The notes: a model not told the origin generated them from the sequence alone. Numbered from the stretch's first letter, positions 25,302 to 34,075 are shown. The stretch is 64,000 nucleotides of DNA from Phytohabitans sp036906915 (GCF_036906915.1 NZ_JBAKHX010000025.1:1-64000), one strand, 5' to 3'. Numbers and translations: made by a program.

Positions 25302-25693
25302 CAGGCCGCCTTCCGGCGCGACTCGACGACCGGCGCGCGGAGCCCGGTCGCCCGGTACGAGTAGGTCAACCGGCCGGTGTTGTTCACGTACGGCGTGACC
25401 GTCATGCCCTCGAACTCGACCTGCTCGAACGGGCCGACCGGCGGCACCGGCTGGACGTCCGCGAGGATCTTGACCGATACCTCACGGGCGCGGCCCTTCA
25501 ACTCCTCGTCCATGTCCATGACCCGGCACTGCCAGACCCGCTGACCGGTCAGCTTGTCCATGCTCGGCGTGCGAGCGCGGGTCCTTTCGTCGAAGTCCTG
25601 CGCCGCCGCGATCGAGTCCGGCACCAGTACGCAGCCGTTCGGGAACACGTCCTCGAACCGCACCGAGAACCGAACACCACCCTTGAGAGCCAT
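25301..25693 (-). CDS. First gene of the AICE transfer operon, conserved hypothetical
   Basis: A 130-residue soluble protein of a type often found just ahead of traB in AICEs; function unknown. It is beta-rich (VRFSVRFEDVFPNGCVLVP; VSVKILADVQPVPPVGPFEQ) with a C-terminal stretch containing VNNTGRLTYSYRATGL. The ATG lies 21 bases from the proximal operator, behind GGGAGA, so this is the first gene under the double-operator promoter. The resemblance is by position and general pattern only. Confidence 0.6.
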   Translation of the reverse strand: MALKGGVRFSVRFEDVFPNGCVLVPDSIAAAQDFDERTRARTPSMDKLTGQRVWQCRVMDMDEELKGRAREVSVKILADVQPVPPVGPFEQVEFEGMTVTPYVNNTGRLTYSYRATGLRAPVVESRRKAA

Positions 25694-25713
25694 CCGCTCA
25701 TCTCCCTAACTCA

Positions 25714-25777
25714 ACTTGTAGGCATGTCTGCCAAGTAGGTCGAAGATAGAAGCAACTTGGCAGACATGTCAACAAGT
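25714..25777 (-). promoter_or_regulatory. Promoter of the AICE operon bracketed by two operators
   Basis: Two 23-bp sequences in opposite orientation, 25714-25736 and 25755-25777, match at 21 of 23 positions (consensus ACTTGTnGnCATGTCTGCC then AAGT). On the minus strand TTGACA (25767-25772) lies inside the distal copy and TATCTT (25743-25748) follows after 18 bases; the proximal copy sits just past the expected start of transcription. A regulator bound at both would block RNA polymerase. A GntR protein of the element is the likely ligand. Confidence 0.75.
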
Positions 25778-25885
25778 AATCGCGGTGAGCGCTATTGATC
25801 AGCCCCTCTTGACGGATTCATCCATCGAGGTGGCATGCGCCGGTTTTGCTATATTCAATAGAGATTTACGGCTAACGTGAATGTC

Positions 25886-26512
25886 ATGTCAGCCCCTCCG
25901 CCGCCCGGCATGCCCTATGGGCAACCGCCTATGCCGGGTCCTCCACCCCAGAAGAAGCGAAGCACGACCAAGATCGTCCTTGCGGTGATCGGTGGCCTCG
26001 TTGCCTTGTGCTGTGTCGGCGGGGCAATTGCCCTCGTCGCCTCGATGAGCGGCGATGACTCAGACACTTCGAGCGACTCCGGCACAGATTCCGCTGGTGA
26101 CAACGGACAGGACGGGGTCGCCCTGGGGACGCCAGTACGCGACGGCAAGTTCGAATTCGTGGTCTCGAAGGTCGAGTGCGGCAAGAGTCAGGTCGGCAGC
26201 AGTGCCCTCGGCGCCCAAGCGCAGGGTCAGTTCTGCCTGGCGACGATGTCGATCAAGAACATCGGCGACCAGGCGCAGACCTTCGACTCATCGTCACAGT
26301 TCGCCTATGACGCTTCGGATCGGAAGCACAGCGCAGATGGCGCGGCCTCGTTGTACGCCAACCAGAACAACGAGGCATTCATCAACGAGATCAACCCTGG
26401 CAACCAGGTCAATGCGGTCGTCGTGTTCGACGTGCCGAAGGATGCGCAGCTACAGCGGCTGGAGCTCCACGACTCGCCGTTCTCAGGAGGGGTAACCGTC
26501 AAGCTTGCTTGA
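25886..26512 (+). CDS. Membrane-anchored DUF4352-like protein
   Basis: A 208-residue protein with a Pro-rich cytoplasmic N-terminus, one transmembrane helix (about residues 31-53, IVLAVIGGLVALCCVGGAIA), a Ser/Asp-rich linker and an extracellular Ig-like domain resembling DUF4352 (FEFVVSKVECGKSQVG; FCLATMSIKNIGDQAQTFD). Cys residues in both halves may form a disulphide. Related proteins occur widely in actinobacteria, function unknown. The start is ATG 25886 (GTG 25877 possible); TGC-TATATT at 25847-25855 looks like an extended -10 promoter. Its 3' end overlaps the convergent glycosyltransferase by 30 bases. Confidence 0.7.
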   Translation: MSAPPPPGMPYGQPPMPGPPPQKKRSTTKIVLAVIGGLVALCCVGGAIALVASMSGDDSDTSSDSGTDSAGDNGQDGVALGTPVRDGKFEFVVSKVECGKSQVGSSALGAQAQGQFCLATMSIKNIGDQAQTFDSSSQFAYDASDRKHSADGAASLYANQNNEAFINEINPGNQVNAVVVFDVPKDAQLQRLELHDSPFSGGVTVKLA

Positions 26513-27274
26513 GCGGGCTGACGGCTGCCACGACGCGCCCAGGAGCGCCTGAGCCCTGGCTTCGATAATCCGCATGCGAGCGTCCCGCTCGTCCGGGTCG
26601 ACGTGTGCCGCTTGGCCGGTGACTTGACCTGGCCATTTCCTGTAGAGCAGGCCAGGTTCGGCGATGAAGTAGCCGTCCGACACGACGTTGGCCGCCAGGA
26701 GTAGGCCGGTGTCCTCCGAGGCCGGTAGGGCCATCCAGCCGCCTAGGGCGAGCAGGAGGTTCCGGCGGATGCACATGGTGGCGGGGTGGACCTGGGCGCG
26801 GTAATTGTTGCTGCGCCAGAAGTCCAGGACGGCCCGGCGTGCGATCGGGCCGTCTGGTGGGTCGTGTTCGAAGCCGACGGTTGATCCGTCGGGCATCAGG
26901 TCGAGCACGCGTGAGGTGGTCCAGCCGATGTGTGGCTGGTCGGTCATGATCGCGATGTCGCGGGCGAGTGCGCCGGGGGTGAGTTGGTCGTCTGCGTCGA
27001 GCACCTTGACCAGGTCGCCGCTCGCGCGGGCGAGGGCGAGGGTACGGGCGACGCCTGGGCCGCCGTGCCGGCCGGAGCCTGCGCTGATGCGTGGGGCGTC
27101 GGGCAGGTGGCCCGCGAGGATGTCGTTCTGCCCGTCTTCCTGGACGAGCCATTGCCAGTCCCAACCGTCCGGCATCTTCTGCCCGGCAAGCGACCGGTAC
27201 GCGTCGGCCAAGTGCTCGACGCTGGGCGCGTGGACCGGGGTGATGACCGAGACGAGTTGGGTCAAGTTCTCCAC
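26483..27274 (-). CDS. Family 2 glycosyltransferase
   Basis: A 263-residue GT-A fold glycosyltransferase. The N-terminus shows VSVITPVHAPSVEHLADAYR (nucleotide-binding strand), the metal-binding DxD motif is in VKVLDADDQLTPG, and a typical acceptor-side segment is ALPASEDTGLLLAAN. It would transfer a sugar from a nucleotide donor; the acceptor is unknown. The GTG start overlaps the 3' end of the upstream GntR gene by 13 bases, so the two may be co-transcribed. It is an unusual passenger between AICE regulators; surface modification or exclusion are possible but unproven roles. Confidence 0.8.
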   Translation of the reverse strand: MENLTQLVSVITPVHAPSVEHLADAYRSLAGQKMPDGWDWQWLVQEDGQNDILAGHLPDAPRISAGSGRHGGPGVARTLALARASGDLVKVLDADDQLTPGALARDIAIMTDQPHIGWTTSRVLDLMPDGSTVGFEHDPPDGPIARRAVLDFWRSNNYRAQVHPATMCIRRNLLLALGGWMALPASEDTGLLLAANVVSDGYFIAEPGLLYRKWPGQVTGQAAHVDPDERDARMRIIEARAQALLGASWQPSARSSKLDGYPS

Positions 27275-28083
27275 CGTGACAGTTTGGTGGAATACACCAG
27301 CTCTGTGCGATCGCCGGGAAAGACGATGTCGCAGACCTCGACCACCTGGTCGTCGGTGTCGTGCGAGGTCTTCCGCACGGTGAGCACCGAGACGCCCGGC
27401 TCGATGTCGAGCAGCTCGGCCTCTTCCGGCGACGGCGGCCTGGCCGTCACCACGTCAACGATCCGGTCCAGCTCGATGCCGACCGTATAAAGCTGATGCT
27501 GCGTCCCGCCCGGCCACGGCTCCATGTCGGCACTCAACAGGTCCGGATTGCCCTTGACCATGTCGTGCACCAGGTAGGAGTACGACACGGACAGCGGCGC
27601 GGTCTCGTGACGCGAGCTGGTCCAGTACACCCGGCGCAGCAACGCCGTGCCCGGCTCGACGCCGAACGCGCCGGCCATGTCCTCGTCGGCCACGACCTGG
27701 GCGAACTCGGCGTGGAACTTCAGATCCTCGACGGTCAGGCCGGTGTCGTGTTCGGTGCCGCCAGTCTTGCGTCGCTCGGCCTCGGGCAGGTGGACGCGGT
27801 TCTTCTCCCACTGGTACCGCTCGGTGTTGCGCCGCCGGACGCGCTGACGCGGCGCGCGGACATACGTTCCGCGGCCTTGCTCGGCGCGGACCAAGCCCCA
27901 CTCACGGAGCTGGCGGATCGCGTTGCGGACACTGGTGCGGGACAGGCCGGAGGTGTCAGCCAGCTCCGTCTCGCTTGGCAACGCGGTGCCGGGCGCCAGT
28001 TCGCCGCGCGTGATCTGCCCGCGCAGCTCCTCGGCGAGCTGGAGGTACCGGGGACGCCAGTCACGCGTGATCACGCCTGCCAC
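27262..28083 (-). CDS. GntR/UTRA-family transcriptional regulator
   Basis: A 273-residue regulator. The winged helix covers about residues 10-75 (RYLQLAEELRGQITRGELAP; SRTSVRNAIRQLREWGLV; GRGTYVRAP), followed by a UTRA ligand-binding domain (about 110-265; FGVEPGTALLRRVYWT). The proposed GTG 28083 follows AGGAGG with a short gap; GTG 28074 is possible. The same frame stays open upstream to an ATG at 28320 that overlaps the preceding gene, so a longer product may exist. Regulators of this type (KorSA-like) repress AICE transfer and replication genes. A sequence at 28098-28112 matches the AICE operator at 13 of 15 bases, suggesting autoregulation. Confidence 0.82.
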   Translation of the reverse strand: MAGVITRDWRPRYLQLAEELRGQITRGELAPGTALPSETELADTSGLSRTSVRNAIRQLREWGLVRAEQGRGTYVRAPRQRVRRRNTERYQWEKNRVHLPEAERRKTGGTEHDTGLTVEDLKFHAEFAQVVADEDMAGAFGVEPGTALLRRVYWTSSRHETAPLSVSYSYLVHDMVKGNPDLLSADMEPWPGGTQHQLYTVGIELDRIVDVVTARPPSPEEAELLDIEPGVSVLTVRKTSHDTDDQVVEVCDIVFPGDRTELVYSTKLSRWRT

Positions 28084-28320
28084 GCTACCTCCTAGATGTT
28101 GATACGTCTGCCGGGTGGTCCGCCCTGCGATCAGATCGGCCGCGCGGTCGAGGTGCTGGCGGATGTGGCAGGGAAACCGGCCGCAGCCCATCTTGCACTC
28201 GCCGTGCCCGTCGTCGCCGTGATCCTGCCGCGATCCTGCCAGGCCGTCGACACCGCCATCGCGTACGGCGGTATTGCCCCAGATCCGAGCGGCGGTCAAC
28301 CTCGCCGGCCGCCGCCCCAT
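28084..28320 (-). other. Open Cys-rich extension upstream of the GntR gene
   Basis: This stretch is open in the GntR frame from ATG 28320, which forms ATGA with the stop of the DUF5753 regulator, and runs without a stop into the GntR protein. It encodes a basic leader followed by HGDDGHGECKMGCGRFPCHI, a compact Cys/His cluster that looks like genuine protein. It is either an N-terminal extension of the regulator or a small coupled gene fused by loss of its stop codon. Confidence 0.45.
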
Positions 28321-29186
28321 CACAGCTCCTCGGTCAACTCGGCGATATGCACGGCCGACAGGCTGGGGCTCAGCGCGGTCTCCATCAGCCGCTGGTAGAC
28401 CTTGGCGTACCGCTCGGCCCGCTCGGACTCCAGCCACATGAAGCCGCCTAGGTGCTCCAGGTACGCCACCGGCGGGTACGGCTGTCGCATGTGGAACAGC
28501 GTGAACGCGCCGTGTAGGCCCGGATGCCCGAAGACGTTCTGTGGCATCACACGAATGTCGACCTCGGGCCGCGCGACCAGCTCGCGGAGGTGTTCGAGTT
28601 GCGGCCGCAGTACAGCCGTGCCGCCGACCGCCCGCCTCAATGCCGCCTCCTCGATCACCGCCGTCACATGAACCTTCGGGGTGCGCTCCAGGATCTTCCG
28701 CCGCTCCATCCGATCCTGGACAGCGTTGGCGATCTTGTGGGCCGGCAGCTCGTCATGGACAGCGCGCACGAGCGCGTCGGCGTACTCCCGCGTCTGAAGC
28801 AGCGGCGGGATGCACACGGTGCCGTAGGCGCAGATCTGGACCGCCCGGTTCTGCACCCACCGGTAGGAGGCGAAGGGCAACTCATGGTCCTCGGCTCCGG
28901 TGTCGGCGTCCCAGCGGTTGAGTCGCCACATGTGACGCCCGAGGTCGGTGACCTTCTCGCGCTCGTCTTCGTCCGTGATGCCGTAGAAGTCCAGCAGCTC
29001 GACCACGTGCCGGGTCTTGAACGGCCACTCGGCCCGCTCATACCTGGCGAGCGTCGAGAACTCCACGCCCAGAAACGTCGCGACTTCCTTGAGGGTCAGG
29101 TCACGCTTCTCACGCAGCTCACGCATCCGTACCCCGAGCCACTGCGCCCGCAGGCTCGGCACGAAGTTCTCCCGCTTGGTCGGCAT
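28320..29186 (-). CDS. XRE-family regulator with DUF5753 domain
   Basis: A 288-residue protein with an N-terminal helix-turn-helix (about residues 15-75: LGVRMRELREKRDLTLKEVA; FSTLARYERAEW) and a C-terminal DUF5753 domain (about 100-280; CIPPLLQTREYADALVRAV; DIRVMPQNVFGHPGLHG). Such proteins are abundant in filamentous actinomycetes and often pair with a small DUF397 protein; no DUF397 gene is visible beside it. It probably regulates the element, inferred from location. The ATG start is unambiguous by domain position. It is divergent from the second GntR gene. Confidence 0.85.
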   Translation of the reverse strand: MPTKRENFVPSLRAQWLGVRMRELREKRDLTLKEVATFLGVEFSTLARYERAEWPFKTRHVVELLDFYGITDEDEREKVTDLGRHMWRLNRWDADTGAEDHELPFASYRWVQNRAVQICAYGTVCIPPLLQTREYADALVRAVHDELPAHKIANAVQDRMERRKILERTPKVHVTAVIEEAALRRAVGGTAVLRPQLEHLRELVARPEVDIRVMPQNVFGHPGLHGAFTLFHMRQPYPPVAYLEHLGGFMWLESERAERYAKVYQRLMETALSPSLSAVHIAELTEEL

Positions 29187-29397
29187 CGCTCACCCCTGTC
29201 TCGAAAGAGCAGCAGCCGGCTGGAGAAGTCGCCGGCCACCGCCGTGACGTTGGCGCGACGCCTCATGCCTAGCGCCGCGCACCCACGGAGCCCGGCACGG
29301 CAGCGCTGGTCGGCTCGCGTGGGTGCGGCCGACGGAAGCCGAGTGCCAACCCCTTGGTCACGAGGCCACCAACCGGCCGCACAAGGGAAAGGTACCT

Positions 29398-29422
29398 ACG
29401 TCTATACCACTTGTCTAGACGT
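29398..29422. promoter_or_regulatory. Operator-like inverted repeat upstream of GntR
   Basis: ACGTCTA (29398-29404) and TAGACGT (29416-29422) form a perfect 7-bp inverted repeat 11 bases apart; the centre also holds ACTTGTCTAGAC with the GTCTAGAC palindrome, sharing ACTTGT and GTCT with the operators at 25.7 kb. It sits 57 bases ahead of the rightward GntR gene; a TTGACA is at 29447-29452. Confidence 0.5.
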
Positions 29423-29478
29423 GTTCACGAGCAGAACTGTGGCCGGTTGACAACACGACTGACAGGTACGGTGTTGGC

Positions 29479-30213
29479 GTGCCAACCCCACGCACAGGAA
29501 CACCCCGCTACCGCCAGGTCGCCGAAGAGCTACGCCGCCGCATCGAGGCCGGCGCCATCCCAGCCGGCTCACTACTTCCCCCAGAGAGCGCGCTCTCCCG
29601 AGAGTTTGGTATCAGCCGGGGAACCGCCCGCGAAGCCATCGCCGCGCTGCGCAGCGAGGGTTTGGTCGTCACCGAACACGGCCGGGGTACCTACGCCCGT
29701 CCGGCGTATCCGGTACGCCGACTCGGCGCCAACCGGTATGGCACTAACAATTCCCATCGCCCGTCGGATAAGTATCAAGTCGATGCGACAATAAACGAGG
29801 TCCCTGCCACACAACCACTGGCTAACATGTTCAACGTCGAGCCCGGGACTATGCTGCTATGCCGCAAGCTGGTGCTTAGTAGCCATCGTGTACCTCAGCA
29901 ACTCTCCACTTCCTACTTCATCCTAGAGACAGTCGCAGGCACACCACTCGCCGACCCAAACCGGAAACCAGTAGTGGACAACAACCCCGTGCATCTACGA
30001 GCCATCGACATAGTCGTGACCGACATTCGCGAGATAGTCCGCGCCCGAATGCCAACGCCCAAAGAAGTCAAGGCGCTTTGCCTCCCAGCCGGTACGCCTG
30101 TGCTAACCGTCACCCGCCAGATCCGTGCGGGGAACCGCGTTGTAGAGGTGACGAACGACATAGTCCTTCCTTCAGACCGATCTGAGCTGGAATACGAGAT
30201 TCCAATTGATTGA
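29479..30213 (+). CDS. GntR/UTRA-family transcriptional regulator (second)
   Basis: A 244-residue regulator. The winged helix (about residues 8-75) contains RYRQVAEELRRRIEAGAIPA, ISRGTAREAIAALRSEGLVV and GRGTYARP, followed by a UTRA domain (about 85-240; NVEPGTMLLCRKLVLSSHRV). GTG 29479 has no good ribosome site and lies about six bases after a TACGGT element, so the mRNA may be leaderless. Codon usage and base composition drift to lower GC towards the 3' end, continuing into the NACHT gene. It ends 16 bases from the convergent NACHT gene. It is a second candidate for the AICE repressor. Confidence 0.82.
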   Translation: MPTPRTGTPRYRQVAEELRRRIEAGAIPAGSLLPPESALSREFGISRGTAREAIAALRSEGLVVTEHGRGTYARPAYPVRRLGANRYGTNNSHRPSDKYQVDATINEVPATQPLANMFNVEPGTMLLCRKLVLSSHRVPQQLSTSYFILETVAGTPLADPNRKPVVDNNPVHLRAIDIVVTDIREIVRARMPTPKEVKALCLPAGTPVLTVTRQIRAGNRVVEVTNDIVLPSDRSELEYEIPID

Positions 30214-30229
30214 GCAAGGATAATGTATC

Positions 30230-33187
30230 CTAATCGTCATCTTCAATGAAGATGTTAAAGTCGTCATACGAGACGTAGAACTTTTGGTCTGCGCAACGCG
30301 AAATCTCCGTAACTGATACACGGCCGCTGAGCCATAGTTCAAGAAGGTTCTTGGACTCCGACAAAAGATCCGCAAAGCCCACCATCCGAAACCATTCATC
30401 CGTCGCAACAACGCCATTTCGCGCAGAAAACATCAAGGAGAAGATAGGCAATGAGCCGGCGGCACCTGCGACCGCCTGACGCATCTTCTCCAAAAGTTCG
30501 GGCGAAACCTCCGTGACCTCCACATAAGGCATTGTCAGAAAGGCTGCAATAGCTTGCGCTTCCGCCGGAATCCGCCGAAGCTCATCGAGTGTTAGATGTG
30601 TTACGAGCTTCGACGGCCCCTCGACCTGGACCCGAGGAAGTGGTACGGGCCTTTGTGGCGCCCTTATCGTCACCCAGGGCAGCCGCACGGTGAGAAACCT
30701 GCTTTCGATCCTCTTAAGGATCGCGAGATACTGGTCTCCACTTTCCGTGGCTTGAAGTACATTCCGGAGCAGCACTTCAGCGGGCGCGGACCTGATACCG
30801 GAAAAGAAGAGAGGATGGCCTATTATGCACTCGGTAGGCAGTCGTTTAAGGTCTACCGTGCTCGTGAATCTAAACAGCGCCTGCCACTTCTGCGCTGGTC
30901 CTGCGCCGCGTTCCGGAAGCGCCGACACACTCCATTCACGCGGAAGTCTCGAAGGAACGAGCTTGGCGAGCACGGCAAGGAACAGGGCGGCCGGATCGCG
31001 CCACCACGGACTCTTGCCCACCAAGTTCGTAAGCTCGATCACTAGCATTTCAACGATCCTGTTTCGATAATCGTATTGGCGCACAAAGAGACTGATAACC
31101 AAATCATCTATAGCGAAGAAGTGTTCTAATGTCTTCGGCTCATAAATGATCGGCAGGCGATCCGTAGTTGAGATAGAGCAGATAGCCTGAGCCGTCTGCC
31201 GCGCCAGTTCTCTTCCTAAACCCGGCGACGGGTAAATAGAACGAAACGCGTCAGCGACGAAGGCAAGGTGGGAAAGCCTCGACTTTCCGTCGGCTAGGAC
31301 AAGGGCAAGTAAGTCGTTCCCTCCATCCTCAACAGTCCTGTCGAGGATTTGCACCGCCAGCAGACCAACTTCACGCCACGAACTGTCGTTGATCTTGCTT
31401 GATATTTCTTCCCATACCGCTTTGGGATCAGGATTCTGACGGACGAGCCTGCTCGCTGCGAAGTACTCAAGAAACGTCCTATGGGTGAACCCGTAGACTG
31501 GCTCCTCCTGCGTCGAGCCTACCTCGGCTAGTGCCCAGGCTCGACCAGCACAAAATGCCAGAAAGTCGTTGGCGGCCTGTAGCGCCTCGTCTTCGTCCTC
31601 GTATCGCTTGCTTTTAAGGTATTCGGTCAGAAAGCGAAGTATCTCCTCCCGAGGTAACGCAACCCGTTGCTTGGTATCCGTGAGCAGGCGCCAAGCCAGT
31701 TGCTGAACGGCTGGCCTGATATCTGCGGCGAACCTTAATGGTACATGCACGCCTCGTGACTTATCCCAGCGTTCGAATAGCATCTCGGCACATTTCTCGT
31801 ACACCTCAGGCCTATTTCGAGGGATGTACTGCATCGAAGCATACATTCCGCATAGCAATGACAGCAGGAGAGGGTTTGACCGCAAGTCGGCGGCCGCTGC
31901 GGCGCTTTCTACCAGGAATGCGTCAGCCAACTGTTGCGACGGCTCTTGGTATAGAGCGGAACTTGCCGCAAACCACTTACCAACATAGCTCGCGATTTGA
32001 CTTTCAACGAAGGGCCGCACCGCATATGTCGGAAACTGGTCGGCGTCTAACGGTGCATCGAAGTACCCCACGACCCTAGAAGTGACCACCATCTGCGTTA
32101 GGGGATAACGGTTTGCGAATCCGGTGATCAACTGCGCCAGATGACCGCGCAGGGAGGAGTCACCAAGCTCGTCTACACCATCAAGAATCAAAATAGCACG
32201 GCCACTGAGAAGTACATGTTCGATCGTCTCAAGGCTCGGAAAGACGTGATGTGGTCGACCGCAACTTGCCTTAATGCAGTCGAGTAATGTCGAATCGGCC
32301 GACTCCCGCAGCATGTCGGTATGATCACGAAGTATTACCAAGAGGGGTACACGATTTTGCAGGATGGGCACCCGATCCGTAGCCAAATCAAATGCGAATT
32401 TCGAAGCAAACGTCGACTTTCCGGCTCCCGGATCGCCAAGTAGGACGAAGCGTAGTTGTGTACTGACCAGCGTATTAGCATCGATGAGCGGCTTACCGCC
32501 AAGCGGGCCTGCGTCTCGGCTATCAGTGTAGCGACTTATGTACTGAGGTACGTAAATCTTGGAGTAGGGAAGTGGCCGACTGAGGGCAGCATGTGGCAGT
32601 TTCATTGTTCCATACGCGGCTTTAATCTGTGCGCGAAGCGCAGCGGTGAAGGCGTCCACCTCAGACAAGACACCTAGATGCTTCATGACTTCACAATTGC
32701 GCACAGAAGCGGCCGACATCTTGGCGCTTGTTGCTACAAGGGAGCTGGAAGCTTTCGCGGAACCCGGAACCTGCAGTCGAGCGAGTGTCTCATTGGCCGC
32801 CCGCACAACCAGGTTATATATTAACTCGGTTGCCTCGTATAGGGAGTGAGCCTCAGGGCCGAGCGCCAATCTTAGGCTAAGCCGTAGCTCCTCGCGCGCT
32901 GCAGCAAGGTCAACTTCGTCCGCTCCATTGTAGATCGAAACCGTGACATGCAGCGCTACCTGCTCGAACTGCGCTGAGCCGAGAAAAGAGACGATGTTCC
33001 GCCGCTCCTGATCGGACATCGCAGTAAGCAGATCCTCGCTAACATTCTCTGGAAGAAGGGGGAAGAGTTTCGCTTCCATGCTCCGGCGTCTACGACGCTC
33101 CGCTAGCTTCGGCAAGAAGAACCTCGCCGCCCCCACTACGGCCTTTACGATTCCTGTCTCAACCGCACCCGACACTTCGATCCACAC
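30230..33187 (-). CDS. NACHT-domain NTPase (bacterial NLR-like), probable phage defence
   Basis: A 985-residue STAND-family ATPase. An N-terminal helical region (1-200) precedes the NACHT module: Walker A GDPGAGKST at 251-259, Walker B AILILDGVDELGD at 331-343 with the NACHT-type paired acidic residues, then VVTSRVVGYF (sensor 1) and a winged-helix part (FTHRTFLEYFAASRLV). The C-terminal 350 residues are helical and would be the sensor. Bacterial NACHT proteins protect against phages by abortive responses; the N-terminal effector here has no recognised catalytic motif. The base composition is visibly lower in GC than its neighbours, indicating separate acquisition. The start is GTG 33187 (GTG 33175 possible). 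Confidence 0.82.
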   Translation of the reverse strand: MWIEVSGAVETGIVKAVVGAARFFLPKLAERRRRRSMEAKLFPLLPENVSEDLLTAMSDQERRNIVSFLGSAQFEQVALHVTVSIYNGADEVDLAAAREELRLSLRLALGPEAHSLYEATELIYNLVVRAANETLARLQVPGSAKASSSLVATSAKMSAASVRNCEVMKHLGVLSEVDAFTAALRAQIKAAYGTMKLPHAALSRPLPYSKIYVPQYISRYTDSRDAGPLGGKPLIDANTLVSTQLRFVLLGDPGAGKSTFASKFAFDLATDRVPILQNRVPLLVILRDHTDMLRESADSTLLDCIKASCGRPHHVFPSLETIEHVLLSGRAILILDGVDELGDSSLRGHLAQLITGFANRYPLTQMVVTSRVVGYFDAPLDADQFPTYAVRPFVESQIASYVGKWFAASSALYQEPSQQLADAFLVESAAAAADLRSNPLLLSLLCGMYASMQYIPRNRPEVYEKCAEMLFERWDKSRGVHVPLRFAADIRPAVQQLAWRLLTDTKQRVALPREEILRFLTEYLKSKRYEDEDEALQAANDFLAFCAGRAWALAEVGSTQEEPVYGFTHRTFLEYFAASRLVRQNPDPKAVWEEISSKINDSSWREVGLLAVQILDRTVEDGGNDLLALVLADGKSRLSHLAFVADAFRSIYPSPGLGRELARQTAQAICSISTTDRLPIIYEPKTLEHFFAIDDLVISLFVRQYDYRNRIVEMLVIELTNLVGKSPWWRDPAALFLAVLAKLVPSRLPREWSVSALPERGAGPAQKWQALFRFTSTVDLKRLPTECIIGHPLFFSGIRSAPAEVLLRNVLQATESGDQYLAILKRIESRFLTVRLPWVTIRAPQRPVPLPRVQVEGPSKLVTHLTLDELRRIPAEAQAIAAFLTMPYVEVTEVSPELLEKMRQAVAGAAGSLPIFSLMFSARNGVVATDEWFRMVGFADLLSESKNLLELWLSGRVSVTEISRCADQKFYVSYDDFNIFIEDDD

Positions 33188-33847
33188 TCCAGTCCGTATA
33201 CGATGTTTGACTGGTTGTGAGGATGCTACCGGTCGTTACGAAAGTCGCGGTAGCCCTCGTCGCCCTGCTCACCTTTGCATGAAGGTCGCCTACTTGAACC
33301 GAATGCCCAGGCCGCTCCTGGACGAAGCCCGTTGTACGCCGCAGTCACGTCGCTGTCTATGTCCCTGGTCGGTCGCATCGTCTGTCCCGGATCGCCGTCT
33401 CCTGGCACGTCTCTCGTGTCTCGCAGCTGCCGAATTGATCTCTTCTGGATCAAGCGCGCCGCTGCGCGGCGCGGCCCACAGGGCGGGTGCGGTGAGCCGC
33501 CCGGCGGGAAGCCGCCCCGGACCGCTGCGCGGCCGGGGCGGGAAGCCACCGCGCTGCCGGGCAGCCGCACCCACCCCGTGGGCCAAACGGGATCGTGGAA
33601 GACCATGGGGCTCCGCCCCATACCCCGGCCCTCCTCGGAGAGCGGGTTCCGGCGGCTCTCCTCGTCGGGCACCGCAAGGGCTACCAGGTGCCGCGGACGT
33701 AGCCAAGGTCGTTCGTCCGTGGGGCGCTCCACCTTGTCCACGCCCGCGACACCTGGCCGGTCGGTGACTGCCCGACGAGGAGAGCCGCCTCCCAGACGCC
33801 ACAGCAGGCGGTAGAACTCTTGTGGACGCGCAAGAGATAATGGCCCC
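33188..33847. other. Non-coding region with structured repeats between NACHT and TA genes
   Basis: About 660 bases with no convincing gene. Long open frames exist on both strands but consist of Gly/Arg/Pro-rich sequence and lack domains or ribosome sites. The region contains GC-rich short repeats (GCGGGAAGCC twice near 33507-33545), a small hairpin ATGGGGCTCCGCCCCAT (33604-33620) and the long inverted repeat at 33651-33789. Confidence 0.5.
33651..33789. repeat. Long inverted repeat / structured element
   Basis: Perfect 21-bp arms, 33651-33671 and 33769-33789 (GGCGGCTCTCCTCGTCGGGC and complement), enclose about 97 bases. Inside, CCAGGTGCCGCG (from 33684) pairs with CGCGACACCTGG at 11 of 12 bases, and further short complementary blocks follow. 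The whole 139 bases could fold as one extended hairpin, in DNA or RNA. No transposase is nearby. Confidence 0.65.
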
Positions 33848-34075
33848 ATGGCAGCCAGGATCTCCATCGACCACCGGATCATGGGTGGCGTTCCGTGCGT
33901 CGCCGGGACTCGCATCCCGGTGGCCACCGTCGTCGGCCTGCTCGGGCAGGGCTTCAGCGTCGATGACGTCCTGGCGGACTACTCCACGCTCACCCGTGAA
34001 GACGTCCTGGCCGCGCTCCAGTTCGCCGCCAACGCGGTCGACGAGCGCGAGCTGCCCCTGCGGCTGACCGCGTGA
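33848..34075 (+). CDS. DUF433 antitoxin
   Basis: A 75-residue protein of the DUF433 family, small winged-helix proteins that act as antitoxins to PIN-like toxins. The conserved pattern is intact: ISIDHRIMGGVPCVAGTRIP, then VATVVGLLGQGFSVDDVLAD. The four-base overlap with the next gene (GTGA) is the typical antitoxin-toxin arrangement. It probably represses its own operon. It sits at the right end of the AICE, where it would help retain the element. Confidence 0.85.
   Translation: MAARISIDHRIMGGVPCVAGTRIPVATVVGLLGQGFSVDDVLADYSTLTREDVLAALQFAANAVDERELPLRLTA

Noticed and set aside
33078..33927. Overlapping long frames on both strands between the NACHT and DUF433 genes
   Set aside because: Low-complexity Gly/Arg/Pro sequence caused by GC-rich inverted repeats, with no domains.
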